A stretch of 64,000 nucleotides of DNA from Bacteroides sp. MSB163 (GCF_036416795.1 NZ_CP143867.1:2968001-3032000), one strand, 5' to 3'. Shown: positions 36,855 to 46,309, numbered from the stretch's first letter. Program-made: numbers and translations. Notes: generated by a model from the sequence alone, not told the origin.

Positions 36855-37511
36855 TCAGTATCTCAAGACGCTCTCGATAATCTCCTCAGCTTTATCCACA
36901 ATGTAGTCAGGATGGAAGGTTTCCAGTTCAGCGCGTGGGCGGAATCCCCAGGTAACTCCGCAGGAGGTTATATCTGCATGGATAGCTGTCTGCATGTCCA
37001 CACCGGAGTCTCCTACATAGAGAACATCTTCTTTGGCTGTCTTTGCTATTTTCAGGATATCGTATATGACGGTGGGATCGGGTTTTACATTTACCCCTTC
37101 ACGTTGGCCGAAGACGGCGATGAAACGAATTGTAGGAAAATAGTGGGCAATAAGTTTCTCTGTAGCTGCTTGATATTTGTTGGAAGCGACTGCGAGTTGC
37201 AGTCCCTTGGCCTGTAGCTCGGTCAGAAGTTCCGTGATGCCGGGGTAGGGGCGGCTTTTGTCTGCATTATGCTGGTCATAATAGGGTACAAATTCTTTTC
37301 GTATGCGCAGGACATTTTCTTCTGTCTTTTCTCCTTCGGGCAGAGCACGCTCAAAAAGTTTGTTGATGCCGTTTCCAACCATGAAGTTGTACTCTTGTTC
37401 TTCATGTGTGGGATATCCTAAGGCGGCTAATGCATGATTGGTACTTTGTGCCAGGTCGGCAATGGTGTTCAGGAGGGTACCGTCTAAATCAAAAATCACG
37501 AGTTTCTTCAT
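36855..37511 (-). CDS. HAD-superfamily phosphatase, phosphoglycolate phosphatase-like
   Basis: Cytoplasmic HAD hydrolase of 218 aa. Motif I is FDLDGTLLNT at the very N-terminus, motif II is in AVASNK, motif III Lys lies in GVNVKPDP and motif IV is YVGDSGVDMQTA. The helical cap between motifs I and II fits the phosphoglycolate/beta-phosphoglucomutase-like subfamily. The ATG at 37511 is chosen because it starts MKKLVIFDLDG and because a -7 box (37547-37540) lies 3' of the more upstream in-frame ATG at 37586. It has its own promoter between two pectin units; its link to pectin use, if any, is unclear. Confidence 0.87.
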   Translation of the reverse strand: MKKLVIFDLDGTLLNTIADLAQSTNHALAALGYPTHEEQEYNFMVGNGINKLFERALPEGEKTEENVLRIRKEFVPYYDQHNADKSRPYPGITELLTELQAKGLQLAVASNKYQAATEKLIAHYFPTIRFIAVFGQREGVNVKPDPTVIYDILKIAKTAKEDVLYVGDSGVDMQTAIHADITSCGVTWGFRPRAELETFHPDYIVDKAEEIIESVLRY

Positions 37512-37539
37512 TTTTCTTACTTTCTTTTCTTTATGAACG

Positions 37540-37547
37540 CAAATATA
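37540..37547 (-). promoter_or_regulatory. -7 box of the HAD phosphatase gene
   Basis: TATATTTG on the minus strand, 29 bp before the ATG at 37511. It decides the start codon. Confidence 0.65.
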
Positions 37548-37596
37548 CGGCATTTCGTTCAAACTATCTGTAATGGGTTGATTCATTTCTATATAG

Positions 37597-37640
37597 AAAA
37601 AAGCCCCCGGATGTCATACACTTATACATCCGGAGGCTCT
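37597..37640 (-). terminator. Terminator of the GH28-GH78-DUF4861-GH43 operon
   Basis: On the minus strand a stem CAGAGCCTCCGGATGT / ACATCCGGGGGCT with a short loop is followed by TTTTTTC. It lies directly after the GH43 stop codon. Confidence 0.88.
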
Positions 37641-37674
37641 GTATTATCGCGTAACTTGCACGCTTAGAAAAATC

Positions 37675-39357
37675 TTATTTCTTCGTAATGCGGAACCAGT
37701 CTACATCTGCCCAACCACCGTCATTGGTAGTAATTGCAGGACGGGTACAGAAAGTACCTACCTTGACACCGATCCATTTTCCTTCTTTTGCCTGGAATGA
37801 CTTGCCAAGAGGCTGGTATTTCTTTCCATCAAGACTATAGCTGAAGTCACACATAACCAGCAGATCATGTCCGCCTTCACTCTTTGAAATCTTCTTGTTG
37901 GCATCGCTGCTGAATTTTACTTTCAGATAGATGGTGTTGTCTGTCAGGTCTACCGTACCGTTTACTTGTTCCGGTGTGCCTTTGTCTGCCTTCAGACAGG
38001 ATACTTGCGAAAGAACCAGTCCTTTGTCCGTATTCTCCAGGATCAGTCCGGCATAGTCCATACCCATCACTACCAATCCGGTACGTTCGCCTTTGTATTT
38101 ATCTACCGGCTTGAAAGTCAGTTTCATGGTAGCAGTGAAGTTGGGTGCCGGAGCCTTCTGCAACAGCAGATTGGCAACATCGAACAGATTCTTGTATTCT
38201 TTCACTACCGGGTAAGAATACAGGCGTACGATGCTTTGGTCTCCTGCATAGTATGCCCACTTCTCGTTGATATTGGCATGCCACTGCCATTGCGGAGACA
38301 AAGTATAGCCGTTGAACTCGTCACTTTCCTGCGGAGTGCAGATGGGATAGGTCTTACCTACATTCGGTTTCTTGTAAGTCATTACAGGTTCACCACAACC
38401 GTCACCGTCTTTGTCGATACCGATTACGGGCCAGTCATTCACCCATTTCATGGGTTGCAGGTGTACCAATCGGCCATAAGCGCCTACATCCTGGAAGTGG
38501 AAGAACCAGTCTTCTCCGGTTGGGGTATCTACCCATGCACCCTGGTGAGGGCCATTCACAGGGCTATTACCTTGTGCAAGCACGGTTTTCCATTCGTATG
38601 GTCCGTATACATTCTTCGAACGGAGCACTACCTGCCAACCTGTAGGTACACCACCTGCCGGATGGAAGATGTAGTAATATCCGTTACGCTTGTAGAATTT
38701 GGGTCCTTCACAGGTCTGGTGCGCCTCATGTCCGTCGAATACGATACGTGACGGAGTGATGGCCTTGGTGGCTTCAGCGTTCAGTTCGCAAATGGTGATT
38801 ACGCTCTTCAGTTCGGCACGGCTACCTGCGTAGGCATGTACCATATACACTTTGCCGTCCTCGTCCCAAAACGGACAAGTGTCGATGATGCCTTTACCCG
38901 GCTTCACCAGTACAGGCTCTGTCCACGGCCCTTTCGGATCTTTGGCTTTTACCATGAAAGCGCCTTGGTCGGGATCTCCCCAGAAGATGTAAAACTCACC
39001 GTTGTGATGACGGATGGCAGGTGCCCATACGCGGTTACCATGTTCAGGACGTTCGGGAGTTGCTATTGGGGGCAGAGCGTAAGGTACGGCAGCGCCAATG
39101 ATAGTCCAGTTCACCAAATCTTTGGAGTGGAGTATCTGCAATCCGGGCAAACAGTTGAAACTGGAAGATGTCATGTAGTAATCGTCTCCTACACGGCAGG
39201 CATCCGGGTCGGAATAGTCTGCATAGAGTACCGGATTCTTGTACTTACCGTTTCCCTGGTCGGCTACCCATACCTCGGAAACATAATTTTTCTGCTGTGC
39301 TGCCAGCGGAAGAGCGAGCAACAGGCATAGACTCATCAAGGTCTTTCTTGCTTTCAT
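37675..39357 (-). CDS. GH43 glycosidase (arabinofuranosidase/xylosidase type) with C-terminal beta-sandwich
   Basis: Secreted 560-aa enzyme. After a signal peptide (ending near PLAAQ) the five-bladed propeller covers residues about 35-330. The catalytic base is the Asp in YADYSDPDACR, the pKa modulator the Asp in IIDTCPFWDEDGK, and the acid the Glu in HQTCEGPKFYKRNGYYY. Residues about 350-555 form a concanavalin-like sandwich of the GH43_C2 type, usual in this subgroup. It is the last gene of the operon, 16 bp after DUF4861, and is followed by a strong terminator. It probably removes arabinose or xylose from pectin side chains; the sugar is not decided by sequence. Confidence 0.9.
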   Translation of the reverse strand: MKARKTLMSLCLLLALPLAAQQKNYVSEVWVADQGNGKYKNPVLYADYSDPDACRVGDDYYMTSSSFNCLPGLQILHSKDLVNWTIIGAAVPYALPPIATPERPEHGNRVWAPAIRHHNGEFYIFWGDPDQGAFMVKAKDPKGPWTEPVLVKPGKGIIDTCPFWDEDGKVYMVHAYAGSRAELKSVITICELNAEATKAITPSRIVFDGHEAHQTCEGPKFYKRNGYYYIFHPAGGVPTGWQVVLRSKNVYGPYEWKTVLAQGNSPVNGPHQGAWVDTPTGEDWFFHFQDVGAYGRLVHLQPMKWVNDWPVIGIDKDGDGCGEPVMTYKKPNVGKTYPICTPQESDEFNGYTLSPQWQWHANINEKWAYYAGDQSIVRLYSYPVVKEYKNLFDVANLLLQKAPAPNFTATMKLTFKPVDKYKGERTGLVVMGMDYAGLILENTDKGLVLSQVSCLKADKGTPEQVNGTVDLTDNTIYLKVKFSSDANKKISKSEGGHDLLVMCDFSYSLDGKKYQPLGKSFQAKEGKWIGVKVGTFCTRPAITTNDGGWADVDWFRITKK

Positions 39358-39373
39358 GATACGTTTTTAGTTA

Positions 39374-40597
39374 TTAGTGATTAGTTATTTTCACCACTGC
39401 CGGATGTTCCAGCTCTTCTTTCCATTCGCGGATATAGGCGAACCATGCTTCGGGAGTTTTGTAACCGAAGGTTTCTTTCATGGAAGTGAATGTGATATTG
39501 TGGGTGAAATATTTGCTGCCTTTGGCACCGATGGTGTACAGATAATTGGCCTTGTCTTTTACTTCGGCTTTTACGTACTTTTGCGGAATGTATGTGCCCA
39601 GTCCTACGGTTTCTTTAGCGTACTTCACGGTGTCGTTTACGGGCCAGTCTGTTCCCCAGCAGCCTATCAGGCCTTTGTGGTCGGAGTAAGATACAGAGCC
39701 TTTGATGTCTATTACACCGGTACAGAAGATTTCGTCTTTCAACGGTTCTTCAAAGAAGGTTTCAACAAACACATCGCGGTGTCCGCCGTAGAGGGTGTAG
39801 CGGTTCGTCATGCGTAATTCCGAACCTTGATATTGCCAGTCAGTCACTTCTATTTCGGCAATGGTGCGTACCGGACCATAGGCAATGATGCGCTCGGTAA
39901 GCGTGGATACAGGTTCGATATGAGTGGATTTCTTGCCGTCCCAGCCTTTCAGCGCACCTAAACCGCAGCTGCCGCCTACCAACAGGACATCGTCACCGAA
40001 GCCACGTGCCAGTTGCTCGTCGGTGGGATAGAATTGTGATTCTTTGATTTCAAAGCCTTTATTGAATTTGCCGTAGATGTCGACTGTTTGCTTCTTGTCA
40101 AAGTACAGGCGATAAGCCACCAGTTCAGATTCGAAAGCCGGACCGTGGTGATGCATCTGATTGTAGATGTTACTGGTTCCCGGAATGGTTACCGAATGTA
40201 CGGGGACATGCTTGCCTCGCTTGTCGCTTACCAGCATCTCGGCATATACACGGGCGGGATAAGTCTTGTCGCTTTTGGCGGAAGACAGAGTGACGGTCAC
40301 TGTTTTCTTGCTCTTGGCAGGCAGGTCAATGACAAATGCAAGTTCATCCGGACGGAGGTCGCCATTCAGGTCATCCAGTTGCGAAGGTATTTCTTCGCTT
40401 CCGTTCATGACTACTGCCGAACGTACCCGGAACTGTGGATTGATTTCACTGAGTTTGATTACTACCGGTTCGTCCGCTTTTGCTTTATTCCAGGTGTTAC
40501 TTACTTCCACCTTGAAACTCTTTTGGGTTTCTTGTGCTTCTGCTGTGACAGAAAGACCGCACAATAATAGCAATACTGTAAAGATATTTTTCTTCAT
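39374..40597 (-). CDS. DUF4861 secreted protein
   Basis: 407-aa secreted protein with a clear signal peptide (ending near AEAQ). It matches the DUF4861 type: a beta-rich protein with SVTIPGTSNIYNQMHHHGPAFESE, containing a His-rich HHHGPAFE segment near residue 150, and TDWQYQGSELRMTNRYTLYGGHRD later. No established function is known to me; its length, secretion and repeated presence of His and acidic residues fit an enzyme acting on uronate glycans. It sits between GH78 and GH43 in the pectin operon and has an extra internal promoter. Confidence 0.8.
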   Translation of the reverse strand: MKKNIFTVLLLLCGLSVTAEAQETQKSFKVEVSNTWNKAKADEPVVIKLSEINPQFRVRSAVVMNGSEEIPSQLDDLNGDLRPDELAFVIDLPAKSKKTVTVTLSSAKSDKTYPARVYAEMLVSDKRGKHVPVHSVTIPGTSNIYNQMHHHGPAFESELVAYRLYFDKKQTVDIYGKFNKGFEIKESQFYPTDEQLARGFGDDVLLVGGSCGLGALKGWDGKKSTHIEPVSTLTERIIAYGPVRTIAEIEVTDWQYQGSELRMTNRYTLYGGHRDVFVETFFEEPLKDEIFCTGVIDIKGSVSYSDHKGLIGCWGTDWPVNDTVKYAKETVGLGTYIPQKYVKAEVKDKANYLYTIGAKGSKYFTHNITFTSMKETFGYKTPEAWFAYIREWKEELEHPAVVKITNH

Positions 40598-40624
40598 GAT
40601 TTTAAATATATAACTAATTTGCTA

Positions 40625-40632
40625 CAAAAGTA
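40625..40632 (-). promoter_or_regulatory. Internal -7 box before DUF4861
   Basis: TACTTTTG on the minus strand, 27 bp before the DUF4861 ATG in the 93-bp gap after GH78. No shared half-sites lie at the expected distances, so it may give operator-independent expression of DUF4861 and GH43. Confidence 0.5.
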
Positions 40633-40690
40633 GTGCAAACCTACCCTAATTCCTTTTCCATTTTGATATAAATACTATCGCCTTTGTGAG

Positions 40691-43600
40691 TTATTCCTTC
40701 CAACCGGCTTCCTCAAAAGAGGTGACTTCCACCTGTTGGGGATCGAGGCAGGCATACTTGATGCGCTGTCTCCTCCAGGTATAAACAATGTGTACCTTTC
40801 CGTCTTTACCCTGAATGACTGAGGGGTATGAATATTGGTTGATCGGCGAATCCTCCAATACCATGGCCGCTTTCCAATGTATGCCGTCGTCACTGGTTGC
40901 TACATTGATAGGGGTACGTTCTTTCCGTTTTCCTTTGATGTAGCGATAGTGGTTGTATACCAGCAAGTGCCGTCCGTCTTTCAGCGTGATTCCATCAATG
41001 CCGGAATTATTGTTGGGCAAATCAATGAATGTTACCGGACTCCAGCTTTCTCCGTTGTCTTCACTCCAGGTGGTAGCGACAGAGCCGTTGTTCTGAGTAC
41101 GGCATAAGGCTTGCAACCTTCCGTCTTTATGTGTCAGGATGGTGGGCTGTATCACTTGTATGGTTTTATGCTTCTGATTACTGAACTTTACCTGATCTGT
41201 TTCCACAATCTCGGAAGCAGTTATAGGACCAATCTTTCGCCAGGTCTTTCCTTCATCATCGCTGATTTCGAAATGAATCCGCCAACCGTTCTCATCTTCC
41301 GTGCTGCTGGGGCAGATCATTCGCTTGCCGATCCATACGGGCTTGTTTTTGATGGGGCCAAGGAAGCCTTCGGGAAGTGCCCGGGATTTGCTCCATGTTT
41401 TTCCACCGTCTTTCGAAGTAATGACATGACCACTCCATCCGGCTACATTCACACCTATTTTATAATAAAGTTGTAATTCTCCTTTCGGTGTTTCGGTCAG
41501 TACGGGATTCCAGCAGGCGTATTTGGTTCCGTCCAATACACCGTCCGCTACCATTTGTGGTTCTGTCCAGCCTGTTTTTGTCTTGCGGCTAACCCAAATG
41601 CAACAATCGGGATTCTTCTCTTTGGTTCCCCCGAACCAGGCTGTCACAATTCCGCGACGTCCTTCTACAATAGTAGCCGCATGGCTCTCCGGGAAGGTAG
41701 GCTTCCGACAGATAAAGTCATCCTCCAGCAGACCTTTTCTTCCTTTTCCGTATGATATGTTCTTTTTAATCTGGAAGTTATAGTTCCCCGAACCTATCTT
41801 ACAAACTGTGTATCCGTCTTCCTGGCGGAGTATTTGCAAACCTTCGGATTGCTTCAATGGCTTTCCGTTTTCGGTGAGGGAGGAGGTATCTGCATTGGGC
41901 AGCCATATAGTAGCCGTACTATTGGCAGGTATACTGATTTCCCAGGAATACCCGGTAGCTGTTTGTGACCAGTTACTCGTTACTTTGCCATAAGGTGTGA
42001 TGTGAGAAGCACGAATAAATCCTACTTCTTCCAGTTCGAAGGCAGGTTTCATCCGAATTTCCTTGAAACCGGGAGCGGCATTCCGGATACCTGCCAGATG
42101 TTGATAACAATAGGGGAGGAAATCGCCCAGTAACATGACATGGTTGCCGCTGTTCATGGCCGGATCAGCTGTGTTCCCGTTCCATAACTCCCAGATGGTG
42201 GTAGCTCCATTGGCCGCCATGTATCCCCATCCGGGATATTTGGTATGGGTAGCCAGAACGTATGCTACATCTGTGCGTCCCATTCTTACAAGTTCGCGCA
42301 TCAGCCATTGTACGCCAATGACTCCGCATTGAATGGTGGCATTGTAATAGTCTACCGTTTTATGAATGATTTGTCGGGCGACGGTTTCTTTTTCCGTATC
42401 CGGTACCATGTCGAATGCCAGTGGGAGAAGGTTGGCTGTTACGGTATTATTGCTGTAATATTGTTTTTCCTGATTCCAGAAGGTCTTGTTGAAACCTTCT
42501 TTTACGTGTTCTGCCAGTTCCCGATATTCTTGAATGTCCTCAGCTAACTGCTGGTGGTGCAGCTGTCCGGTAATATCAGGAGTATGGGGCATATCTAACT
42601 GAAGCTGTGCAAACTTTATCATATATTGCAGCAGCTTGTAGTAATAGGCGGTTGCTATCAGTTTACCATCGGTAATGCGGGCCGGGTCTTTCGAATGTAT
42701 TAATTCGGGAGATTCGGGTGGAAGACACCAATCGCCGTAACGGTCTCGGGTGATGATATGCGATTGGTTCATGAATTCTGTGCGGATGTGCTCCATCCAT
42801 TGCTTCATGGCGGGATAATGCTTGCAGATGGCTCCCGGGTTTCCATATTGTTCATACAGCATATTACTGATGAAAATGAAGGTTGACGGCCAGGTCACGT
42901 TGTCTGTATAGTAGTAATAATAGGCTGGCACTACATCGGGTATGCATCCGTCTTCCCGTTGCGCATCGCGGATATCGTCCATCCACTTGGCATATAGCGG
43001 ACCGTTTTCCATCAAGAAACTTTCACCCAGTGCGCCGTTGGTATGGTCGCCCAGCCAAGGCTGGCGTTCATCACGCTGGGGGCAATCGAGCGGTATTCCC
43101 TTATAATTACCACGAATTCCCCAGAAGGCATTCTTCACTAATTGGTTCAGGATAGGATTATCACATTCAAATGTTCCGGTGAGAGGCATGTCGTCGTTTA
43201 CAACTTCGCCTGTAAAGTTGGCAAGGGTAGGAGTACCCGGAAATTCGCTGACTTCTACATAGCGGAAGCCATGATATACAAAGCGGGGAGTCCACTCTTC
43301 AATGCCTTCTCCTTTCAGGATATAAAGGTCGGTTACTTTGGCGGACCGTAAGTTGGCGGTGTATAGTTCTCCATCCGGTTGCAGGGTTTCTGCAAAGCGC
43401 AGGCGCACTGAGTCGCCTGCATTTCCTTTTACCCGGATGCGCAGCCAGCCTACCATGTTCTGCCCCATGTCGAGGATATAGCCATTGGCTGATTTCCGGA
43501 TGGTTTGGGGATTAATCTTCTCCACTACCTTGATACCCGGTATGGTTTGTCCGCGCAGATATCCCGAAGGTATGGAAACGCGTTCCGCCTGCAACCATGT

Positions 43601-44560
43601 ACTGTCGTCATAGCCGGTTTCCGACCAACTTCCTAATTCTTTTCGGGCGTCGTATTCCTCACCGTCAAACTCATTGTTACTGCGGATGGGACCGTCGGCT
43701 GTCAGTTTCCAGTTCGTATCTGTGGCAATCGTTTCCCGGCTACCGTCCGTATATTCTACGATCAGGTTCATCCGGACTTTTGGATAGCCGAAGTTATGGA
43801 TTTTATAAGTGCGATAGTTCTGGCGCATGAAGTGGTATCGTCCGTTTCCGAGCGTAATACCTATGGCATTATTCGCCTGTGAGCGAAGCAGACTTGTTAC
43901 ATCATAGCTGTTGTAAAGTACGGTTTTCCGGTAGTCGGTAGGAGCGGGAGCCAGTACAAGGTCACCGACCCGTTTGCCGTTGATGAGGCATTCGTAAACT
44001 CCCAGTCCGCTGATGTGCAGGGTTGCCTCTTTTATTGCTTTGCTGAGGTTGAATTCTTTGCGTACATACCGGGCGGACAGGCGTGAAAACATGGTTTCAC
44101 TATCCCAGGGCATAGGTCTGTCCATACCAATCCAACGTCCTTTCCAACGTGTTTCTCCCATCAGTCCCATTCCCCAGAAAGCAGGTTCGCTCCAAGCGCT
44201 CTCACCTGTACCGGTTGTTACCTGCACTTTCCAATAATAGCGCTTGTTGGGTTGTAAAAAGGGACCTTGGTAGCTTATCCAAATGGACGCGTCAGAGCGT
44301 ACCTCGCCTGAATCCCACACGTCTACCCGATTTTTGCTTAGAAGTTCCGGGGAGGATGCAACGAACAGGCGGTAAGTTGTCTGCATCACATTGCGTTGCC
44401 CGCTTTGGAGCCGCCAGCTGAAACGCGGTTGAGGGGTATCCAGACCTAAAGGATTAGTCAGTTGTTCCGTGCGAAGGTCTGTTATGGAAAGAGTATCGCT
44501 CTGTGCTGCTTGGATAAACAGACAACACAGAGCGATCAATATGATTACTTTTTTCTTCAT
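40691..44560 (-). CDS. GH78 alpha-L-rhamnosidase fused to a C-terminal BNR/sialidase-like domain
   Basis: Secreted 1289-aa protein. Residues about 25-910 form a complete GH78 enzyme: N-terminal beta-sandwiches (SITDLRTEQLTNPLGLDTPQ, PRFSWRL), the region LPCLNGKRVGD-like ECLINGKRVGD, and an (alpha/alpha)6 barrel with CPQRDERQPWLGD carrying the catalytic Glu and ATTIWELWNGN the second. Residues about 925-1285 are a six-bladed BNR_2-like propeller (ESHAATIVEGRRGIVTAWFGG, SKDGGKTWSKS, SDDEGKTWRK, SEDNGESWSP). The usual sialidase RIP motif is absent from this part. GH78 removes terminal alpha-L-rhamnose; the propeller may act on the sugar next to it. It follows GH28 by 21 bp. Confidence 0.9.
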   Translation of the reverse strand: MKKKVIILIALCCLFIQAAQSDTLSITDLRTEQLTNPLGLDTPQPRFSWRLQSGQRNVMQTTYRLFVASSPELLSKNRVDVWDSGEVRSDASIWISYQGPFLQPNKRYYWKVQVTTGTGESAWSEPAFWGMGLMGETRWKGRWIGMDRPMPWDSETMFSRLSARYVRKEFNLSKAIKEATLHISGLGVYECLINGKRVGDLVLAPAPTDYRKTVLYNSYDVTSLLRSQANNAIGITLGNGRYHFMRQNYRTYKIHNFGYPKVRMNLIVEYTDGSRETIATDTNWKLTADGPIRSNNEFDGEEYDARKELGSWSETGYDDSTWLQAERVSIPSGYLRGQTIPGIKVVEKINPQTIRKSANGYILDMGQNMVGWLRIRVKGNAGDSVRLRFAETLQPDGELYTANLRSAKVTDLYILKGEGIEEWTPRFVYHGFRYVEVSEFPGTPTLANFTGEVVNDDMPLTGTFECDNPILNQLVKNAFWGIRGNYKGIPLDCPQRDERQPWLGDHTNGALGESFLMENGPLYAKWMDDIRDAQREDGCIPDVVPAYYYYYTDNVTWPSTFIFISNMLYEQYGNPGAICKHYPAMKQWMEHIRTEFMNQSHIITRDRYGDWCLPPESPELIHSKDPARITDGKLIATAYYYKLLQYMIKFAQLQLDMPHTPDITGQLHHQQLAEDIQEYRELAEHVKEGFNKTFWNQEKQYYSNNTVTANLLPLAFDMVPDTEKETVARQIIHKTVDYYNATIQCGVIGVQWLMRELVRMGRTDVAYVLATHTKYPGWGYMAANGATTIWELWNGNTADPAMNSGNHVMLLGDFLPYCYQHLAGIRNAAPGFKEIRMKPAFELEEVGFIRASHITPYGKVTSNWSQTATGYSWEISIPANSTATIWLPNADTSSLTENGKPLKQSEGLQILRQEDGYTVCKIGSGNYNFQIKKNISYGKGRKGLLEDDFICRKPTFPESHAATIVEGRRGIVTAWFGGTKEKNPDCCIWVSRKTKTGWTEPQMVADGVLDGTKYACWNPVLTETPKGELQLYYKIGVNVAGWSGHVITSKDGGKTWSKSRALPEGFLGPIKNKPVWIGKRMICPSSTEDENGWRIHFEISDDEGKTWRKIGPITASEIVETDQVKFSNQKHKTIQVIQPTILTHKDGRLQALCRTQNNGSVATTWSEDNGESWSPVTFIDLPNNNSGIDGITLKDGRHLLVYNHYRYIKGKRKERTPINVATSDDGIHWKAAMVLEDSPINQYSYPSVIQGKDGKVHIVYTWRRQRIKYACLDPQQVEVTSFEEAGWKE

Positions 44561-44581
44561 ACACCAGCGGTATTATATACC

Positions 44582-46186
44582 TTATAAATCGATGTTCAAA
44601 GCTTTGGTTGCCGAATTATTATAAGTCTTCCCGTTTACTTTCAGGTCTTTGGCTTGCTTCACCTGCAATGCTGCGCCTTTGGTATCTATTTTCACGTTCT
44701 CTATAGAAACATTCTCAGCCTGGCTGATAACGATACCTTGCTTGGCGTCCGTAATAACTACATCCTTTACGTGTACATTGCGGATAGGCATTTCAGGCAG
44801 TCCATTGAAGAACATAGCACGTCCTACACTTCTGCAAGTAACATTTGTGATATGGATATCACGGAAAGCGGGAGTTTTTTCCGTTACAGGAGGAACGGAT
44901 GATTTCATTCTGCCTTCCAGGTCATCTTCCGTTTCTTCACCGGCACCTTTACCGCCATAGAACAAGTCGAACAGCAAGGCTTCGTGCGGGATATCAATCA
45001 TATTGATGTTATGAATATAGATACCTTCTACTACACCGCCACGTCCACGGGTACTCTTGAAGCGCAAACCTACATCCGTACCCAGGAAAGTACAGTCAGT
45101 TACATAGACGTTTTTTACGCCACCCGACATTTCGCTACCTACTACGAAACCACCGTGACCGTGCAATACGGTGTTATTTTTTACAATCACATTTTGGCAA
45201 GGTTCGCCGCGTCTGCGACCGTCTTCATCTTTTCCCGATTTGATACAGATAGCATCGTCACCGGCATCAAAGATATTGTTGACAATCAACGCGTTCTTGC
45301 AAGATTCCAAGTCCAGTGCATCACCATTCTGGGAGTACCAGGGGTTGAAAACCTTCACATTGTGAATTGTGATATGCTCGCATGACAACGGGTGCAGACA
45401 CCAGCTGGGAGAGTTCTTGAAAGTTACACCTTCCAATAATACTTTTTTGCTCTTAACGATATTCAGCAATACGGGACGCAGCCACGGGCGGATTTCATTC
45501 CATTCCTCATCCGTATTAATGCCTTCCGGGTTATTGAAATCTTTAGTAGCCATAGCGCCTTTCAGTGCACCGGCAGTGGGATACCAGATGCTACCGGATG
45601 CATCGACTACACCTCCTGAACTTACCAGGCTACTCCATTGGGCCGCAGTCAGTTTGCCTTTTTTTACCGGACGCCAGCTATCACCTGAACCATCGAATAC
45701 ACCATGTCCCGTAATCGCTATATTCTTAGCATTCCATGCTGAAATAGGAGATTGGCAACGGCGGGTATCCAAACCCTCAAAAGATGTTTTAATAATAGGA
45801 TAAGCCTCGAAATCATCTGTGAACAACACCAGGGCGTTCATTTCAGTATATAGATTGACGTTGCTCAGTAACTCGATAGGGCCGGTCAGCCACAAGCCTT
45901 CGGGAATAACAACTTTACCGCCACCTTTGGCATTTACTGCCTTTATAGCGTCGTTGATAGCTTTGGTATTCAGTACGATACCATCTCCTTTAGCGCCAAA
46001 ATCTACAATATTGACTGTATAATCCGGAAAAGCGGGTTGTTCCACTTTCGGCATATTGAAGGGTAAATTCTCATAGATACTTTCATCTATATAATTTCCG
46101 TTTTGGGCATTTACCGTACTTTGTGCAGGTAACAACGGAAGGGCCAGTGCAACAAGCACCCATAGTTTTTTGATAAATGTGTTCAT
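44582..46186 (-). CDS. GH28 polygalacturonase
   Basis: Secreted 534-aa beta-helix enzyme that hydrolyses alpha-1,4-galacturonan (or xylogalacturonan or rhamnogalacturonan). A signal peptide (ending near VNAQ) precedes the conserved VNIVDFGAKGDG start. Active-site motifs are all present: NGDALD, DDAICIKSG, GHGGFVVG and RFKSTRGRGG. The PWYSQNGDALDLES context and length suggest an exo-acting member rather than a short endo-enzyme. It is first in the GH28-GH78-DUF4861-GH43 operon, under a half-site promoter with an unusually long leader of about 230 nt. Confidence 0.93.
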   Translation of the reverse strand: MNTFIKKLWVLVALALPLLPAQSTVNAQNGNYIDESIYENLPFNMPKVEQPAFPDYTVNIVDFGAKGDGIVLNTKAINDAIKAVNAKGGGKVVIPEGLWLTGPIELLSNVNLYTEMNALVLFTDDFEAYPIIKTSFEGLDTRRCQSPISAWNAKNIAITGHGVFDGSGDSWRPVKKGKLTAAQWSSLVSSGGVVDASGSIWYPTAGALKGAMATKDFNNPEGINTDEEWNEIRPWLRPVLLNIVKSKKVLLEGVTFKNSPSWCLHPLSCEHITIHNVKVFNPWYSQNGDALDLESCKNALIVNNIFDAGDDAICIKSGKDEDGRRRGEPCQNVIVKNNTVLHGHGGFVVGSEMSGGVKNVYVTDCTFLGTDVGLRFKSTRGRGGVVEGIYIHNINMIDIPHEALLFDLFYGGKGAGEETEDDLEGRMKSSVPPVTEKTPAFRDIHITNVTCRSVGRAMFFNGLPEMPIRNVHVKDVVITDAKQGIVISQAENVSIENVKIDTKGAALQVKQAKDLKVNGKTYNNSATKALNIDL

Positions 46187-46201
46187 CCGTGATACTATAT
46201 T

Positions 46202-46296
46202 TAGTTATAAGTTATTAGTTATCAGTTATTCGTTGTTAACTAACAGGTCTTTCCCAACTCTTCATTGTCAACTGTCAATTGTCAACTGTCAATTAC
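46202..46296. repeat. Short-period repeats in the GH28 leader
   Basis: Two blocks of short tandem words: TTAGTTAT/AAGTTATTAG/TTATCAGTTATT (46202-46232) and TGTCAACTGTCAATTG/TCAACTGTCAATTA (about 46266-46295). A related ATAACTAATCACTAATAACT stretch overlaps the 3' end of DUF4861 before GH43 (39366-39388). Confidence 0.7.
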
Positions 46297-46309
46297 TTTA
46301 TCATTCTCC

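Noticed and set aside
37512..37586. Longer start for the HAD phosphatase
   Set aside because: The promoter -7 box lies within the extension, and the family motif begins at the ATG at 37511.
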